Shown piece by piece: positions 24,450 to 36,883 of a stretch of DNA of 64,000 bases. This stretch comes from Alopecurus myosuroides (taxonomy: Eukaryota; Streptophyta; Magnoliopsida; Poales; Poaceae). A program made the position numbers and the translations under genes. The stretch's first letter is position 1, and every line of letters begins with the position of its first letter. Under the pieces are notes generated by a model. That model saw nothing but the letters and a program-made list of their open reading frames with translations. It did no database searches and was not told where the DNA came from. Location: positions 48,369,682-48,433,681 of the forward strand of contig CM054059.1 of assembly GCA_028641055.1 (NCBI GenBank). The letters are read 5' to 3'.

Positions 24450-25817
24450 ACTGTATCTCATGAGCCTGTTGAACAACAGAGCGCTCATCAGTCATCCTGT
24501 AGTCATAGAATTGCTCCATGACATACACCTCGCTGCAAGCATCCGAGGCCCCGAATTTGGCCTCGAGTGCTGCCCACATATCATTGCCGTTATCAATGGA
24601 CATATACAGATCCACAATGGAATCATCAATAATATCGAGGAGGGCACTTTTAAACACTTTGTCCATATTCTCAAAAGCCTCCAGCTATGCTGGATTGAGA
24701 TCGCTCTCAGGCTTGCCCTTGGTGGCCGCATAGCAGCGCAAGGTTTGAAACCATAGAAATCGTCTCGTGCGCCACCTCTTATAGTCCACACCCTTGAAAG
24801 GGTTTGGCCTTGTCGCCGCAATAATAGAAGGTGCAGGTGCAACAAATTGGGTATACTCAGGTTTTTGGATTGTTGAATATATAAGCAATTTAGTATATGT
24901 TTTAATCTGAAATAGTATCAAATAAATCATAACAGTAGCAGTTATACTAAGCATGCAAATATCTAGCACAATGGATGAACAGATCTGATCTACGGCAAAC
25001 AGTGGGCACAAAAATTGCAGTAGAGTCTCGTATAGAACGAATAGAGATACGTACGGTGCAGCGGCAGTGGCACCAGCTGCGGTGTTGTCGAAGTTGTCAC
25101 TCATTTCGTCGATGAAGAGGTTGCCGAGGTCGGGGAAGAAATCGTCATTGGGGAAGTAGTCGACATCAGCAGTCGCGCGAGTGCTCTCCCCAAAAACCTG
25201 ATCGCCCCTCTCCTGTACAGGATCACAAGAGACGGGGTTCCGGAGGCCTGCTGTCCCTTCTCTTGGTGCACGCCGGAAGGAGGGATGGAGAAGGCTTGAT
25301 TGGCGGCGCAGTGCTTTGGAACGGTGTGAAACCATATGACGAAGTGACGTCTAGGGTTTACCGTATGCGCGTATTTATACTGCGAGCTGGGAGAGACGTG
25401 GGCGTACCTCCATGTCCGAGTCGGTTCGGTTCCACGATCCAAAAGGAAACGGAAACGGTTTAGGAATTAACACTTCCGTTAATACCAAGTTAATGACTCA
25501 TTAAGTTTTCCCATCCGGCAAAATAAACGATCTCGGCTCGGCTCATTCCCGCAACCCGCGTCGCGTCGTGACGAGGCGAGGCGGGCGACGCAGGAGGAGT
25601 GCGCGTGTGGCACACCTCTCCTCTTGCCTTACCAACTCATACATGAGTTAGAATGGCTCACCTTATAATGTGGTTCCATCCTCTTCAAACTAGCAATGTG
25701 GGACTAAACTTTAGTCTCACTCCCCACTTGTATTATTCATGAATGGGCCATGACAATTTCAGGGTTTATTTGGGCTTAGTTGGGCTAGGTGTGTGAGGCC
25801 CAATATAAATTCCAACA
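24450..25817 (-). pseudogene. Copia 5' part: LTR, leader and gag start of the partial copy
   Basis: This matches 29885-31174 of the fuller element and lies head-to-tail with it, so its LTR (from 25817 leftward) also serves as the 3' LTR of that element. The minus strand shows a TATA box (TATAAATA at 25379-25372), a leader frame (NDDFFPDLGNLFIDEMSDNF) and, after a possible intron, the gag start (PNPFKGVDYKRWRTR, then NMDKVFKSALLDIIDDSIVD). The inner LTR limit and primer site could not be placed. The gag is interrupted at 24450 by the LARD-like element. Confidence 0.8.
25340..25817 (-). repeat. Shared Copia LTR (3' LTR of the fuller copy, 5' LTR of the partial copy; inner border approximate)
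   Basis: The border at 25817 is fixed by the polypurine tract and the TGTTGG start. The inner border is not defined, because matching to the other copy continues through leader and gag. Confidence 0.65.
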
Positions 25818-26372
25818 ATCCCCCACAAAGTGTCATTAGCATATCTCATAAATTCGGTTCCAAAATATTGTTTATATAACGGTGTTTAGTGGAGACTGTT
25901 AAGTTGAACTTCCACTTAGAACATTATGCTACACTAGTTCACAGCTTGGATAGTGGACTACGCCTTGAACTACAAGTTTTCCGTGGTACCAGTTTCACAC
26001 AACGTCTGAACCGATACTAGGCTACCGCAAGGCTTCCCCGCGGGTGGAGCCTATGCTTCATACTCCGAAGGCATTTCATGATTTTATTAGAGAGCACCCG
26101 GTTCTCATAGACTGCGACGTTTAAGAGTCAGACTCATATAGGTGAGTTCCTCGGGAGATGTTCTGCAGGACACATCTCTACTTATATAAATAAGCCACTT
26201 GGAACACATTAATACATATGTCAACCTACCATACAGATTAGGAGAGTATTGCATCTTCATGGAGTGGAATAAAATATAAGGATACTCTCCTCTCCGCCGA
26301 CCAATAGCTTTTCTCCCACTTCTAATTCACGGGATCTCCAATCACATAGAGTAGGTTACTACTGTGGGCAAC

Positions 26373-29300
26373 TCATACCACGGGTCTCAAACCCATCTCC
26401 CTCGATGCATTATCTATCACATTCCGTGATAAACCATTTATGAAGGGATCTGCCAAGTTCATAGATGTTTGGATATAATCCAACGCAATAACTTCAGAGT
26501 TTTTCAATTTCCTGACGGATTTCAATCTCCTCTTCACATGTCTTGATAACTTCGCATTATCCTTAGAACTATTCACTTTGATGATCACATTTTGATTGTC
26601 ATACTTCATTAGGATTGCGGGTATTGGTTTTTCAACCACAAGTAAGTCCATCAAGAGCTCATGAAGCCACTCTGCTTCAACAGTGGTTGTGTCTAATGCT
26701 GCAAGTTCTGCTTCCACGGTTGACCTCGTTAAGATGGTCTGCTTGCAAGACTTCGAAGAAACAGCACCACCACCAAGTGTAAACACATAAAAACTAGTGG
26801 CCTTAAGCTCATCAGCATCAGATATCCACTTAGAATCACTATATCCTTCCAGAACCCTTGGGTTTCCGGTATAGTGAATTCCATGGCTCGCAGTGCCTTT
26901 TAAATAGCGCATAACTCTCTCAATCGCACGCCAATGACCATCTCCAGGATTGGAAGCAAACCAGCTCAATTTGCTCACACTAGCATGCTCAATTTGCACG
27001 CCAAAGAGATGTCAGGCCTCGTGGAACTCGCCAAGTACATAAGCGAGCATATAATTAGAGAATACCTCAGTTGATCTCTAGTAATCTGTCGATTGTTTTG
27101 ATGCAACACACTAGCATCATATGGAGTTGAAGAAGGTTTGCAGTCACTATACCCGAAGCGACTCAAGATCTTCTCCACATAGTGAGGCTGAAGCAGTGTG
27201 ATCCCACCATTATCATCACTCAATAGCTTGTTGTTCAAGATAACATCATCTACTCCTAGATCGTTCATCTAAAACAGCGAGATAAGAAATTCTTAACTTT
27301 CTTGATTAAATCAAGATTGGTCCCAAAAATCAATATGTCATCCACATACAGACATAGAATAACTCCCTCGCCCCCACCATGTCGATAGTTCACACACTTG
27401 TCAGCTTCGTTTACAACAAAGCCGTCAGCAGTTATAGTCCTTTCAAACTTCTCATGCCATTGCTTAGATGCTTGCTTTAGGTCGTATAATGACTTCAATA
27501 ACTTGCACACCTTGCCTTCCTTATAGGGTACTACGAAACCATCTGGCTGCTCCATGTAAATTTCCTCTTCCAACTCTCCATTAAGGAAAGCCGTCTTAAC
27601 GTTCATTTGATGAACGAGAAGACCGTGCGAGGCAGCCAGTGAAAGTAGCACACGAATAGTGGCCAGTCTAGCCACAGGTGAGTAAGTATCAAAAAATTCT
27701 TCCCTTCTTTCGGGGTATAATGCTTGGCCACAAGCCTTTCCTTGTACTTCTCAATTGTACCATCATGCCTAAGCTTTTTCTTGAACACCCACTTACATCC
27801 TACAGGTTTAAACCAATAAGGACGATCAGTGATTTCCCAGGTTCCGTTAGCCAAGATGGAATCCATCTCGCAACGGGCAGCCTCCCTCCAGTAGTCATCA
27901 TTAAGAGATGCATAGAGTTCTGAAATGGTCCTGGGTGTGTCATCCATGAGGTACACAATGAAGTCATTACCAAAGGACTTTGTAGTCCTCTGTCTCTTGC
28001 TCCTTACATGAACTTCATTGCCGTCCTCCTCAGGATTCTCAACGTGTTCTATCGAAATGGTGGGTTCAAGAATCTCAGCTAATTCCTGACTAGATGAAAC
28101 ATGTTTCTCCTGATTTGATGAGCTAGGTATATCCTTCATAGGAAATATGTTCTCAAAGAAAGTCACATCATTCGAAAATCTACAACCAATGTTATTAAAA
28201 GCGTAGCCTAGAAGAACACAATCTACGGTTTTTGGTCCAAGCTTGCCCTTCTTGGGAATTGGTATATTGACTTTCACGAAACAACCCCAAGTACGTAGGT
28301 AGGAGAGTTTCAACCTTTTCCTTTCCCATTCCTCAAATGGAGTAATGGTTTTATTCTTTGTGGGAACTCGGTTTAGGACATGACATGCAATCATTAGCGC
28401 CTCCCCCCACCATTCCTTGGAGAGACCCAAAGTATCCAACATGGCGTTAGCCAAATCAGACAGCGTTCGGTTCTTTCTTTCAGCCACCCCATTTGACTGA
28501 GGTGAGTAGGGAGGCGTCCTCTCATGAATAATTCTGTGTTCCGCACAAAACGAATTAAACTCGTTGGAAAAATACTCTCCACCATGATCAGACCTAAGCC
28601 GTTTAATTTTATGATCAAGTTGGTTCTCAGCTTCGGCCTTATAGTTCTTGAAGTAAGTTAAAGCTTCATCTTTAGATTTCAGAAGATACACATAACAATA
28701 TCTAGTGGAGTCATCAATAAGTGTCATATAATATTACTTTCCACCTTTTGTCAATACGCCATTCATCTCACAAAGATAATAATGTAAAAAAGTTCTAGTA
28801 GTGCCAAGTCTCTCGCCTCCACAGTATTATGAGACTTGCGAGGTTGCTTAACTTGAACACATACTTGACATTTGGAACCTTTCATAGTACTAAATTTCGG
28901 AATTAAACTCATATTTGCTAATCGCGTCATGCAACCAAAATTAATATGACAAAGTCGTGAATGCCAAACATTGGAATCATCATCATGACAAACATGATTA
29001 ATAACTTTGGTGCAAATATCTGACAAGGATAAGCGGAACAAGCCTCCGCACTCATAGCCTTTACCAATAAATTGTCCATAATTGGAAATTACAACTTTAT
29101 TAGACTCGAAAACCAACTTAAAACCATCTCGACATAAACGTGAGCCGCTGACGAGATTTTTATTGATGGAGGGCACATGATGAACGTTCTTCAGTCGCAC
29201 GACCTTCCCTAAAGTAAACTTCAGATCGACCGTACCAACACCACGAACATTAGCATGTAACCCGTTCCCCATCAGCACGGGCGAAGTCCCTATGACCTGA

Positions 29301-30232
29301 TAAGAAGAGAACATGGAAGCATCAGCACAAACGTGTACATTGGCACCTGTGTCAACTAACCATTCAGGTGAATGGCAAACTGAAAGAATAGTAGGAACTA
29401 TAATATACCCAGAATCCTTCATCTCAGTGTCAGCCATGACAACACTAGCGGTCTTGCCGCTGTTCTCCTGCTGCTGTAAATCATATCGTTTAGGGCATCT
29501 TGGATCCCAATGAGTCAGTTCACCACAAACGTGATATGACCCTTTACTTTTCTTGAAGTTGGTAGAGTGCGACAGTTTAAACTTGCCACCGGGTTTGCCT
29601 TTACCCTCGGATTTCTTCTTGTTATAGTTAGGCTTATTGGGCAAGTAGTGTTTCTTTTGTACCACATGGGCAGCAGAATCTACCTCAGCAACCCGAGCAC
29701 GTGTATCCTTTGATCTCGTCTTCTCTTCCACATCAAGATATCCGATGAGGTCCGAAACGGAAAACTCCTGTCTCTTGTGTTTCAGAGAAGTAACAAAGGT
29801 GCTCCATGAAGATGGACGCTTAGCAATAATGCCTCTGGCCGCAAATTTTTCCTGTAACATACACTTAAAGTGCTCAAATTCTTTAGCGAGTGACTGTATC
29901 TCATGATCCTGTTGAACAACAGAGCGCTCATTAGTCATCCTGTAGTCATCGAATTGCTCCATGACATACAGCTCGCTGCAAGCATCCGAGGCTCCGAATT
30001 TGGGCCTCGAGTGCAGCCCACATATCCTTGCCGTTATTAAACGATATATACAGATCCACAATGGAATCATCAATAATACCGAGGAGGGCACTTTTAAACA
30101 TAGTGTCCATATTCTCAAAAGTCTCCAGTTGTGCTGGATTGAGATCGCTCTCAGCCTTGCCCTTGGTGGCCACATAGCAGCGCAAGGTTGAAACCATAGC
30201 ACTGCTCTCGTGCGCCACCTCTTATAGTCCAC
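26373..30232 (-). pseudogene. Copia gag-pol polyprotein, broken by frameshifts
   Basis: Pieces on the minus strand: 30232-28763 holds gag, a zinc knuckle in which Tyr stands where the first Cys is expected (YHVCGELTHWDPRC), protease (WLVDTGANVHVC) and the integrase zinc region (HSRLCHINFG, CQVCVQ). 28727-27603 holds the integrase core with Asp, Asp and Glu in LIDDSTR, RSDHGGEY and NGVAERKNRT. 27675-27265 holds reverse transcriptase, with QMNVKTAFLNG where QMDVKTAFLNG is usual (a catalytic Asp lost) and YVDDILIFG intact. 27268-26975 and 26999-26373 hold connection and RNase H (GYSDSKW, STVEAELAAL). Four frame breaks and the Asp-to-Asn change make it inactive. Confidence 0.88.
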
Positions 30233-30699
30233 ACACTCGAAAGGGTTTGGCCTTGTCGCCGCAATAATAGAAGGTGCAGGTGCAGCAAATTACCTATAAT
30301 CAGGTTTTTGGATTGTTGAATATATAAGCAATTTAGTATATATTTTAATCCAAAATAGTATCAAGTAAATCATGACAGTAGCAGTTATACTAAGCATGGA
30401 AATATCTAGCACAAAAATTGCATGGAAGAACAGATCCGATCGACGACGAACAGTAGACACAAAAATTGCAGTAGAATCTCGTATAGAACGGATAGAGATA
30501 CGTACGATGCAGCGGCAGCGGTGTTGTCGAAGTTGTCTCCCATGTCGTCGATGAAGAGGTTGCCGAGGTTGGGGAAGAAATCGTCGTTGGGAAAGTAGTC
30601 ACAGTCAGCAGTCACGCGAGTGCACTCCCCAAAAACCATATGACGGAAGGAGGGATGGAGAAACCTTGATTGTCGGCGCAGTGCTTTGGAACGGTGCAA

Positions 30700-31174
30700 A
30701 ACCATACGACGAAGTGCGGATAGGGTTTACCGTATTCGGTATTTGTACTGCGAGCTGGGAGAGACGTCGGCGCAACTCCACGTCCGAGTCGGTTCGGTTC
30801 CACGATCCAAAAGGAAACGGAAGCGGTTTAGGAATTAACGTGTCCGTTAAATACCAAGTTAATGACTCATTAAGTTTCCCAACCGGCAAAATAAACGCTC
30901 TCGGCTCATTCCCACAACCCGTGGCGCGTCGAAGCGTGGCGAGGCGGCGGCAGAGGAGCCCGTGTGGCACACCTCTCCTCTTGGCTTGCCAACTCATACA
31001 CGAGGTAGAATGGCTCACCTTATAAGGTGGTTCCATCCTCTCTAAACTAGCAATGTGGGACAAAATTTTAGTCCCACTCCCCACTTGTATTATTCATGAA
31101 TGGGACATAACAATTTCAGTATTTATTTGGACTTAGTTGGGCTAGGTGTGTGAGCCCCAATATAAATTCCAACA
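30700..31174 (-). repeat. 5' LTR of the Copia element (inner border approximate)
   Basis: This is homologous to about 25340-25817. The TATA box of the other copy is decayed here (TATTTGTA on the plus strand near 30739). The start TGTTGGAATT at 31174 is clear, the inner end is an estimate. Confidence 0.65.
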
Positions 31175-31179
31175 GCTCG

Positions 31180-31416
31180 TTTGTGTAATTTTCTTGGCTA
31201 GCTCAATTCAGCTTGTACCGCTCCTTCTAACGCAATCAATATAATAGCTCTCCTATCGGCTATTTTCTTTTAGCCTACTTGATTCATCCTCTTTCGCTTG
31301 TACGTATCAAAAATCGGTACCTAGTATTCATTTTGCACGTCTAGAACACTTTGTTTTGGTCACGTTTTTGCAATTGAGGAAGTCATGGAAGCAGTTGCGT
31401 GAAGGTAGTAACATTT
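31180..31416. other. Spacer between Copia and LINE
   Basis: No gene or repeat end is recognised in this stretch. Confidence 0.4.
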
Positions 31417-31458
31417 CGGATGGTGTTTTTTTTTGAGCTAAATATCGTACTTTATTGA

Positions 31459-34400
31459 TCATGGAATAATGTCATTACAAAGTTCAGCCCTGATAAGATC
31501 AGGGATCACACCAATAGAAATTTTACAAGAATTGCGTTCCGAAGAACGAGCTAGAACATGTGCTACGACATTTGAATTGCGAGAAACATGCTTAAAAGAG
31601 CAGAGTTGAAAGCTGCTCGCCATGCCCCTGATATCCTTCACCACGGTGCCGGCCAGTGACCGATCAGACGTCGAGGAAGAGAGGCGCTGGATTAACTGTA
31701 GGCAATCAGATGCCACAATCACTCATTGGAACCCACGGTCCTTCAGCAACATCAACGCTCGAGTGATAGCCTTGCCTTCTGCAAGCTCCGGAGCCGGGTA
31801 GTCCTCGAGACCCTCGCTGCAGGAAAGGATGAACATCCCTTCGTGATCTCGGACAACAGCGCCCCAGTCCATCCTCTCCTCCCTTGGGAAAAGAGCCGCG
31901 TCCACATGCATGCAGACCACACCAGACGGTGGAGGGATCCAACGTGGTGTCTGCGAGGTGATCATCCTCTTGCCTGTGGACTTCTCTTTGAAACAAAATT
32001 GCAGGATCAGATTTGCATAAGCAACTACCTTTGCTGCAACTCGGCCTGGATGAAGAGAAGCTCCGTTGTTCCTTGTGTCATTACGGGCTTCCCATATATG
32101 CCAACAGGTGACAGCCATTACCATTGCCGAGATCGATGATTCTCTTTCGAGGAAATCAAACAGCCACCTCCCTGCATCCTCCACACGCCTCCGTTGCAAT
32201 TTCAGCGGGAAGGTATCACTAACCGATTCCCAGACTGCCAGCGAGAAGGGACAGTGTAGAAAGGTATGCACCACGCGCTCCTCTCGCCCACAGAAGCAGC
32301 AACAGCCATCCGTAGGGATTTGTCGATGCCGCAGCTGGTACCAGTTGGCAGGCAATCGTGTGCTAGGCACCACAGCGACACCTTCATATTGTTAGGACAT
32401 TGGATCGCCCATAGCGATTTCCATTCCTTCGTCTTCTTAGCTTGATCAGACGAGGAACCCTGTCCCGTCTTCGCCCTTTTGGAGAAGAACGCTTCCGTTC
32501 TGGCTAGTTGGTAGGCGGACTTCACCGTATAGTTACCAAACCTATCCATTGGACACGATAAGAAATCGTCGCCCCCATGTCTGCTGACAGGAATCGACGA
32601 GATCGTCTTTACGAGCTCCTCATGGAATATGGTAGCCAGCACGTCGGTGTCCCAACTGTCTCCTGTATCCTTGAGTAGTGAGCACACCTTCGTATCCGCC
32701 ACGAGCGGCACCAGTGGCTCAAAGGACCCCGGGGGCAATCCAAGGATCCAATTGTCGGTTAAAACCGACACACTTGTACCATTCCCAATGCCCCATCTAG
32801 CTCCTCTTAGCACAAGATCCCTTCCATGGATTATAGATCGCCACGTGAAGGAGGAACCCTGCGGTTTAGCAGCTGAGAGGAAATCACCATTAGGGAAATA
32901 CCTTCCCTTTAGTACACGTGCACATAGAGACGCAGGGTCACTGATTAAACGCCATGCCTGCTTCCCCAAAAGCGCCTGGTTGAAGAGTGGGAAATCACGG
33001 AACCCCATTCCTCCAAGGAACTTAGGAGAAGATAACCAGTCCCACGAACGCTAGTGCATTTTCTTTCGTCCATCCTCAAAGCCCCACCAATGATTTGCAA
33101 CCGTGTTTCGCAATTTGTCACATATTTGAATAGGCACCTGAAAACAGCTCATTATGTAGTTGGGGATGGACTGGGCCACGGCTTTCAGCCATGTTTCTTT
33201 CCCTGCCCTCGACAACGGTCTGTTAGAAACAGCCGTGACACACTTCCACACACGCTCTGGAAGGAAGTTAAAGAAGATGTTGCCGCCCTTGCAATCTCCG
33301 TGGGCATGCCAAGGTAGTTGTCCTGCAACACTTCGCTGTCAACCCCCAACCTAGCTTCCACTCTTGCTTTAATCGAGTCTAGACACTTATTGCCGAAGAA
33401 AACCGAAGACTTCTGGAGATTTATCCTTTGACCAGATGCCTCACAATAAGTATCAATAACTGATTTAATCGTATCCACACTCCGTTCATCACTGCGAGCA
33501 AAGAAAATACTGTCATGTGCGAAGAGCAAATGTGATATAGAAGGGCCTCGTCGACCATTATGTAATCGTTGTAGCTCCCCGAGGCCCTCCTTCTTCTGCA
33601 AAAGACAAGATAATCCTTCCGTACACAGTAGTAACAAATATGGACTGATAGGATCCCCTTGGCGTATACCCCGTGATGGAACCACCGGTGTAGTCAGATC
33701 ACCATTAACCTTCACCGCGGTATCTTGCCAAGGTAACACACCGCATGACTGACTGTATCCAATCAGCCGCAAAGCCTAGCTTAACCAGGCAATCATGAAG
33801 GAATTCCCATTCAATACGGTCATAGGCCTTCATCATGTCGATTTTTAGCGCGAAATAAGGACATTTGTTCTTCTGGCGTCTGATTGTATGCAGGCTCTCG
33901 AAGGCAATAAGTGCACTATCAGTGATGAGACGACCTGGAACAAACGCACTCTGGTACTCCGAGATAATGTCAGGCAAAATCTTCTTCAGTCTGTTAGCCA
34001 CAACTTTGGAAGCAATTTTGTACAAGACATTACAGAGACTAATAGGGCGGAATTTTGAGAGATGTTTAGCATTAGATACCTTCGGAATCAGGACAATGAT
34101 GGAGTCGCAAAAACCCTCTGGTATATCATCACCTCTAAAAAAACCCCTGACAGCATCACAGACATCATCATGTATCAAGTCCCAATGAGTCTGGTAGAAT
34201 AACGCGGGGAATCCATCAGGCCCTGGGGCCTTTGTGGGTCCCATCTGAAAAGGTGCCTCCTTGATCTCCATATTGGAATAAGGTTTGCACAAGTCACAGT
34301 TCATTGCTTCATCTACTTTAGAGGGTATAGCATCGATTACCTCCTCCATAGACCGAAAGGATTCGGATGAGAAAAGATTCTCATAGAAGCGATGAACGAG

Positions 34401-36713
34401 CCCCATAATCTCGGCTTTCTCCGAACATAAGGAGCCATCTTCTCGGATTAGAGCAGTGATCTTATTGTTCCTCTTCCTAGATGATGCCTTTGCGAAGAAA
34501 AAGGCCGTGTTTCGATCTCCTTCGCGCAGCCATTCAACGCGAGACCGTTAGCGCGCCATCAGCTCCCCCCGTTCAAATAACTCACACAGCTGCTGTTCCA
34601 CTCTTTTCTCCATCGCGAGGGAACTAGCACTCACCGGGTTAAGGCGAAGGCCCTGTAGTTTCTTTTCGAATTTACGAATCTGTCTGCTAACGGACCCGAA
34701 CGCCGCCTTGCACCATCCCTTGAGCGATGTTGCCATCCGAGACAAGTTAGAGCACGTAGCCTGGAGTGCACACTGCCCCTCCTCTCGGGGCTGCCAAGCC
34801 TCAGTCACCACGTCCCCATAGTCCGCAGCCCGGCGCCACGCTGCCTCATACTTGAAGGCTTGGATGACCGGTGTATTGGACTCGTTTGACACGTTGCCTT
34901 GTAGACGGACCAAGATAGCGTAGTGATCGGATGTAGTGGTGATCAGATTCTCCACCGAGCAGTACTCAAACCGATCAGAGAACGCGCCATTGGCCACTGC
35001 CCGATCAAGCCGAACACGGATGTTGCATTGAGTATCCTGTCTATTTGACCATGTGAATTTCGGTCCCGAGAAGCCCAGGTCAACTAGATTGCAAGTGTCC
35101 AGACACTCGCGGAATAGCTCCATCTGAGATTCAGACCTCCCCCTCGAGCCATAATGCTCATCACTGAATAGAACCTCATTGAAATCGCCGCAGCATATCC
35201 AAGGTCCATCCCACTCCCGGCGTAATCGACAGAGCATGTCATAGAAGACATGGCGTAGCTCACCTCGAGGTTCGCCGTAGATAAAGGTAGCTCGCCACAG
35301 CTCCATCCCCTCTGCTGTCACAGTCATGTCAATAAAATGACTGTTGAAACCACGGAGAGTCATCTGAAAAGGTGCCTCCTTGATCTCCATATTGGAATAA
35401 GGTTTGCACAAGTCACTGTTCATTGCTTCATCTACTTTAGAGGGTATAGCATCGATTACCTCCTCCATAGACCGAAAGGATTCGGATGAGAAAAGATTCT
35501 CATAGAAGCGATGAACGAGCCCCATAATCTCGGCTTTCTCCGAACATAAGGAGCCATCTTCTCGGATTAGAGCAGTGATCTTATTGTTCCTCTTCCTAGA
35601 TGATGCCTTTGCGAAGAAAAAGGCCGTGTTTCGATCTCCTTCGCGCAGCCATTCAACGCGAGACCGTTAGCGCGCCATCAGCTCCCCCCGTTCAAATAAC
35701 TCACACAGCTGCTGTTCCACTCTTTTCTCCATCGCGAGGGAACTAGCACTCACCGGGTTAAGGCGAAGGCCCTGTAGTTTCTTTTCGAGTTTACGAATCT
35801 GTCTGCTAACGGACCCGAACGCCGCCTTGCTCCATGCCTTGAGCGATGTTGCCATCCGAGACAAGTTAGAGCACGTAGCCTGGAGTGCACACTGCCCCTC
35901 CTCTCGGGGCTGCCAAGCCTCAGTCACCACGTCCCCATAGTCCACAGCCCGGCGCCACGCTGCCTCATACTTGAAGGCCTGGATGACCGGTGTATTGGAC
36001 TCGTTTGACACGTTGCCTTGTAGACGGACCAAGATAGCGTAGTGATCGGATGTAGTGGTGATCAGATTCTCCACCGAGCAGTACTCAAACCGATCAGAGA
36101 ACGCGCCATTGGCCACTGCCCGATCAAGCCGAACACGGATGTTGCATTGAGTATCCTGTCTATTTGACCATGTGAATTTCGGTCCCGAGAAGCCCAGGTC
36201 AACTAGATTGCAAGTGTCCAGACACTCGCGGAATAGCTCCATCTGAGATTCAGACCTCCCCCTCAAGCCATAATGCTCATCACTGAATAGAACCTCATTG
36301 AAATCGCCGCAGCATATCCAAGGTCCATCCCACTCCCGGCGTAATCGACAGAGCATGTCATAGAAGACATGGCATAGCTCACCTCGAGGTTCGCCGTAGA
36401 TAAAGGTAGCTCGCCACAGCTCCATCCCCTCTGCTGTCACAGTCATGTCAATAAAATGACTGTTGAAACCACGGAGAGTCATCGTCCAGGGTTGCTTCCA
36501 AAAAAGCGCAAGGCCGCCACCACGACCCTCGCAACTGACCGCAAAAGAACCATTGTAGCCCAACGACCACATAAAATTCTTTGCTCTAGAATCCCACATC
36601 TTGGTTTCAGACAAGAAGAGGATCTCGGGTCGGAAAGTCTTCACAAACCAGCGAAGTTCCCCTACTGTCGCGTCCGACCCCAAACCGCGACAGTTCCATG
36701 CAAGGATACTCAT
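31459..36713 (-). pseudogene. LINE ORF2 (endonuclease, RT, zf-RVT, RNase H), broken and internally duplicated
   Basis: It begins with the apurinic-type endonuclease (MSILAWNCRGLGS, LFLSETK, WICCGDFNE, TTTSDHYAI). A stop follows GELMAR at about 35667, and the same stop recurs in the duplicated copy at 34548. Reverse transcriptase is at 34406-33705 and 33772-33185 (GPTKAPGPDGFPALFYQTHW, IDMMKAYDRIEW, IRQGDPISPYL), with FAHD in place of FADD, so a catalytic Asp is lost. Next come 33251-33051, a stop (KMH then RSWDW), the zf-RVT region at 33008-32202 and 32373 onward (CFCGREERVVHTFLHC), and RNase H at about 31990-31459 (HVDAALFPREERMDWGAVVR, VIVASDC). Two further frameshifts are present. Confidence 0.85.
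34242..36479 (-). repeat. Direct tandem duplication of 1119 bp inside LINE ORF2
   Basis: 34242-35360 and 35361-36479 are nearly identical (a few single-base changes, for example at about 35153 against 36265). The unit is 1119 bp, a multiple of three, and the junction keeps the frame, so the RT start segment (RSMEEVIDAIPSKVDEAMN) runs on into a second endonuclease segment (TLRGFNSHFIDMTV). The CAT triplet is shared at both junctions. Confidence 0.92.
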
Positions 36714-36883
36714 TGCGTCTGGCGGGACTGCGCTGTAGTCTCCGCCTGATCCGCCGATCCATCAGTTGAGGTACGTTGTTTCTTGTGTGAATCCGAGCTC
36801 GCTGCCTCGTCGTTACCAGCAGAACCAAGCTGAGTTGGTTCGGCTATGACAATTGCGAGAGCATCAATATCATTCGGAGGGGC

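Larger units (their letters stand above)
25818..31174 (-). mobile_element. Ty1/Copia retrotransposon, nearly complete, degenerate
   Basis: On the minus strand the element begins TGTTGGAATTTATATTGGG at 31174 and repeats this at 25817. A polypurine tract, GTGGGGGAT (25826-25818), precedes the second LTR. Between them the gag, protease, integrase, reverse transcriptase and RNase H order is that of Copia. The 5-bp flank after 31174 is GCTCG; its partner cannot be checked because the left side runs into the second copy. The LTR inner border was not resolved (somewhere near 30700 and 25340). Confidence 0.88.

Noticed and set aside
32629..33054. Plus-strand frames opposite LINE ORF2
   Set aside because: Antisense shadows of the reverse transcriptase and zf-RVT coding sequence.
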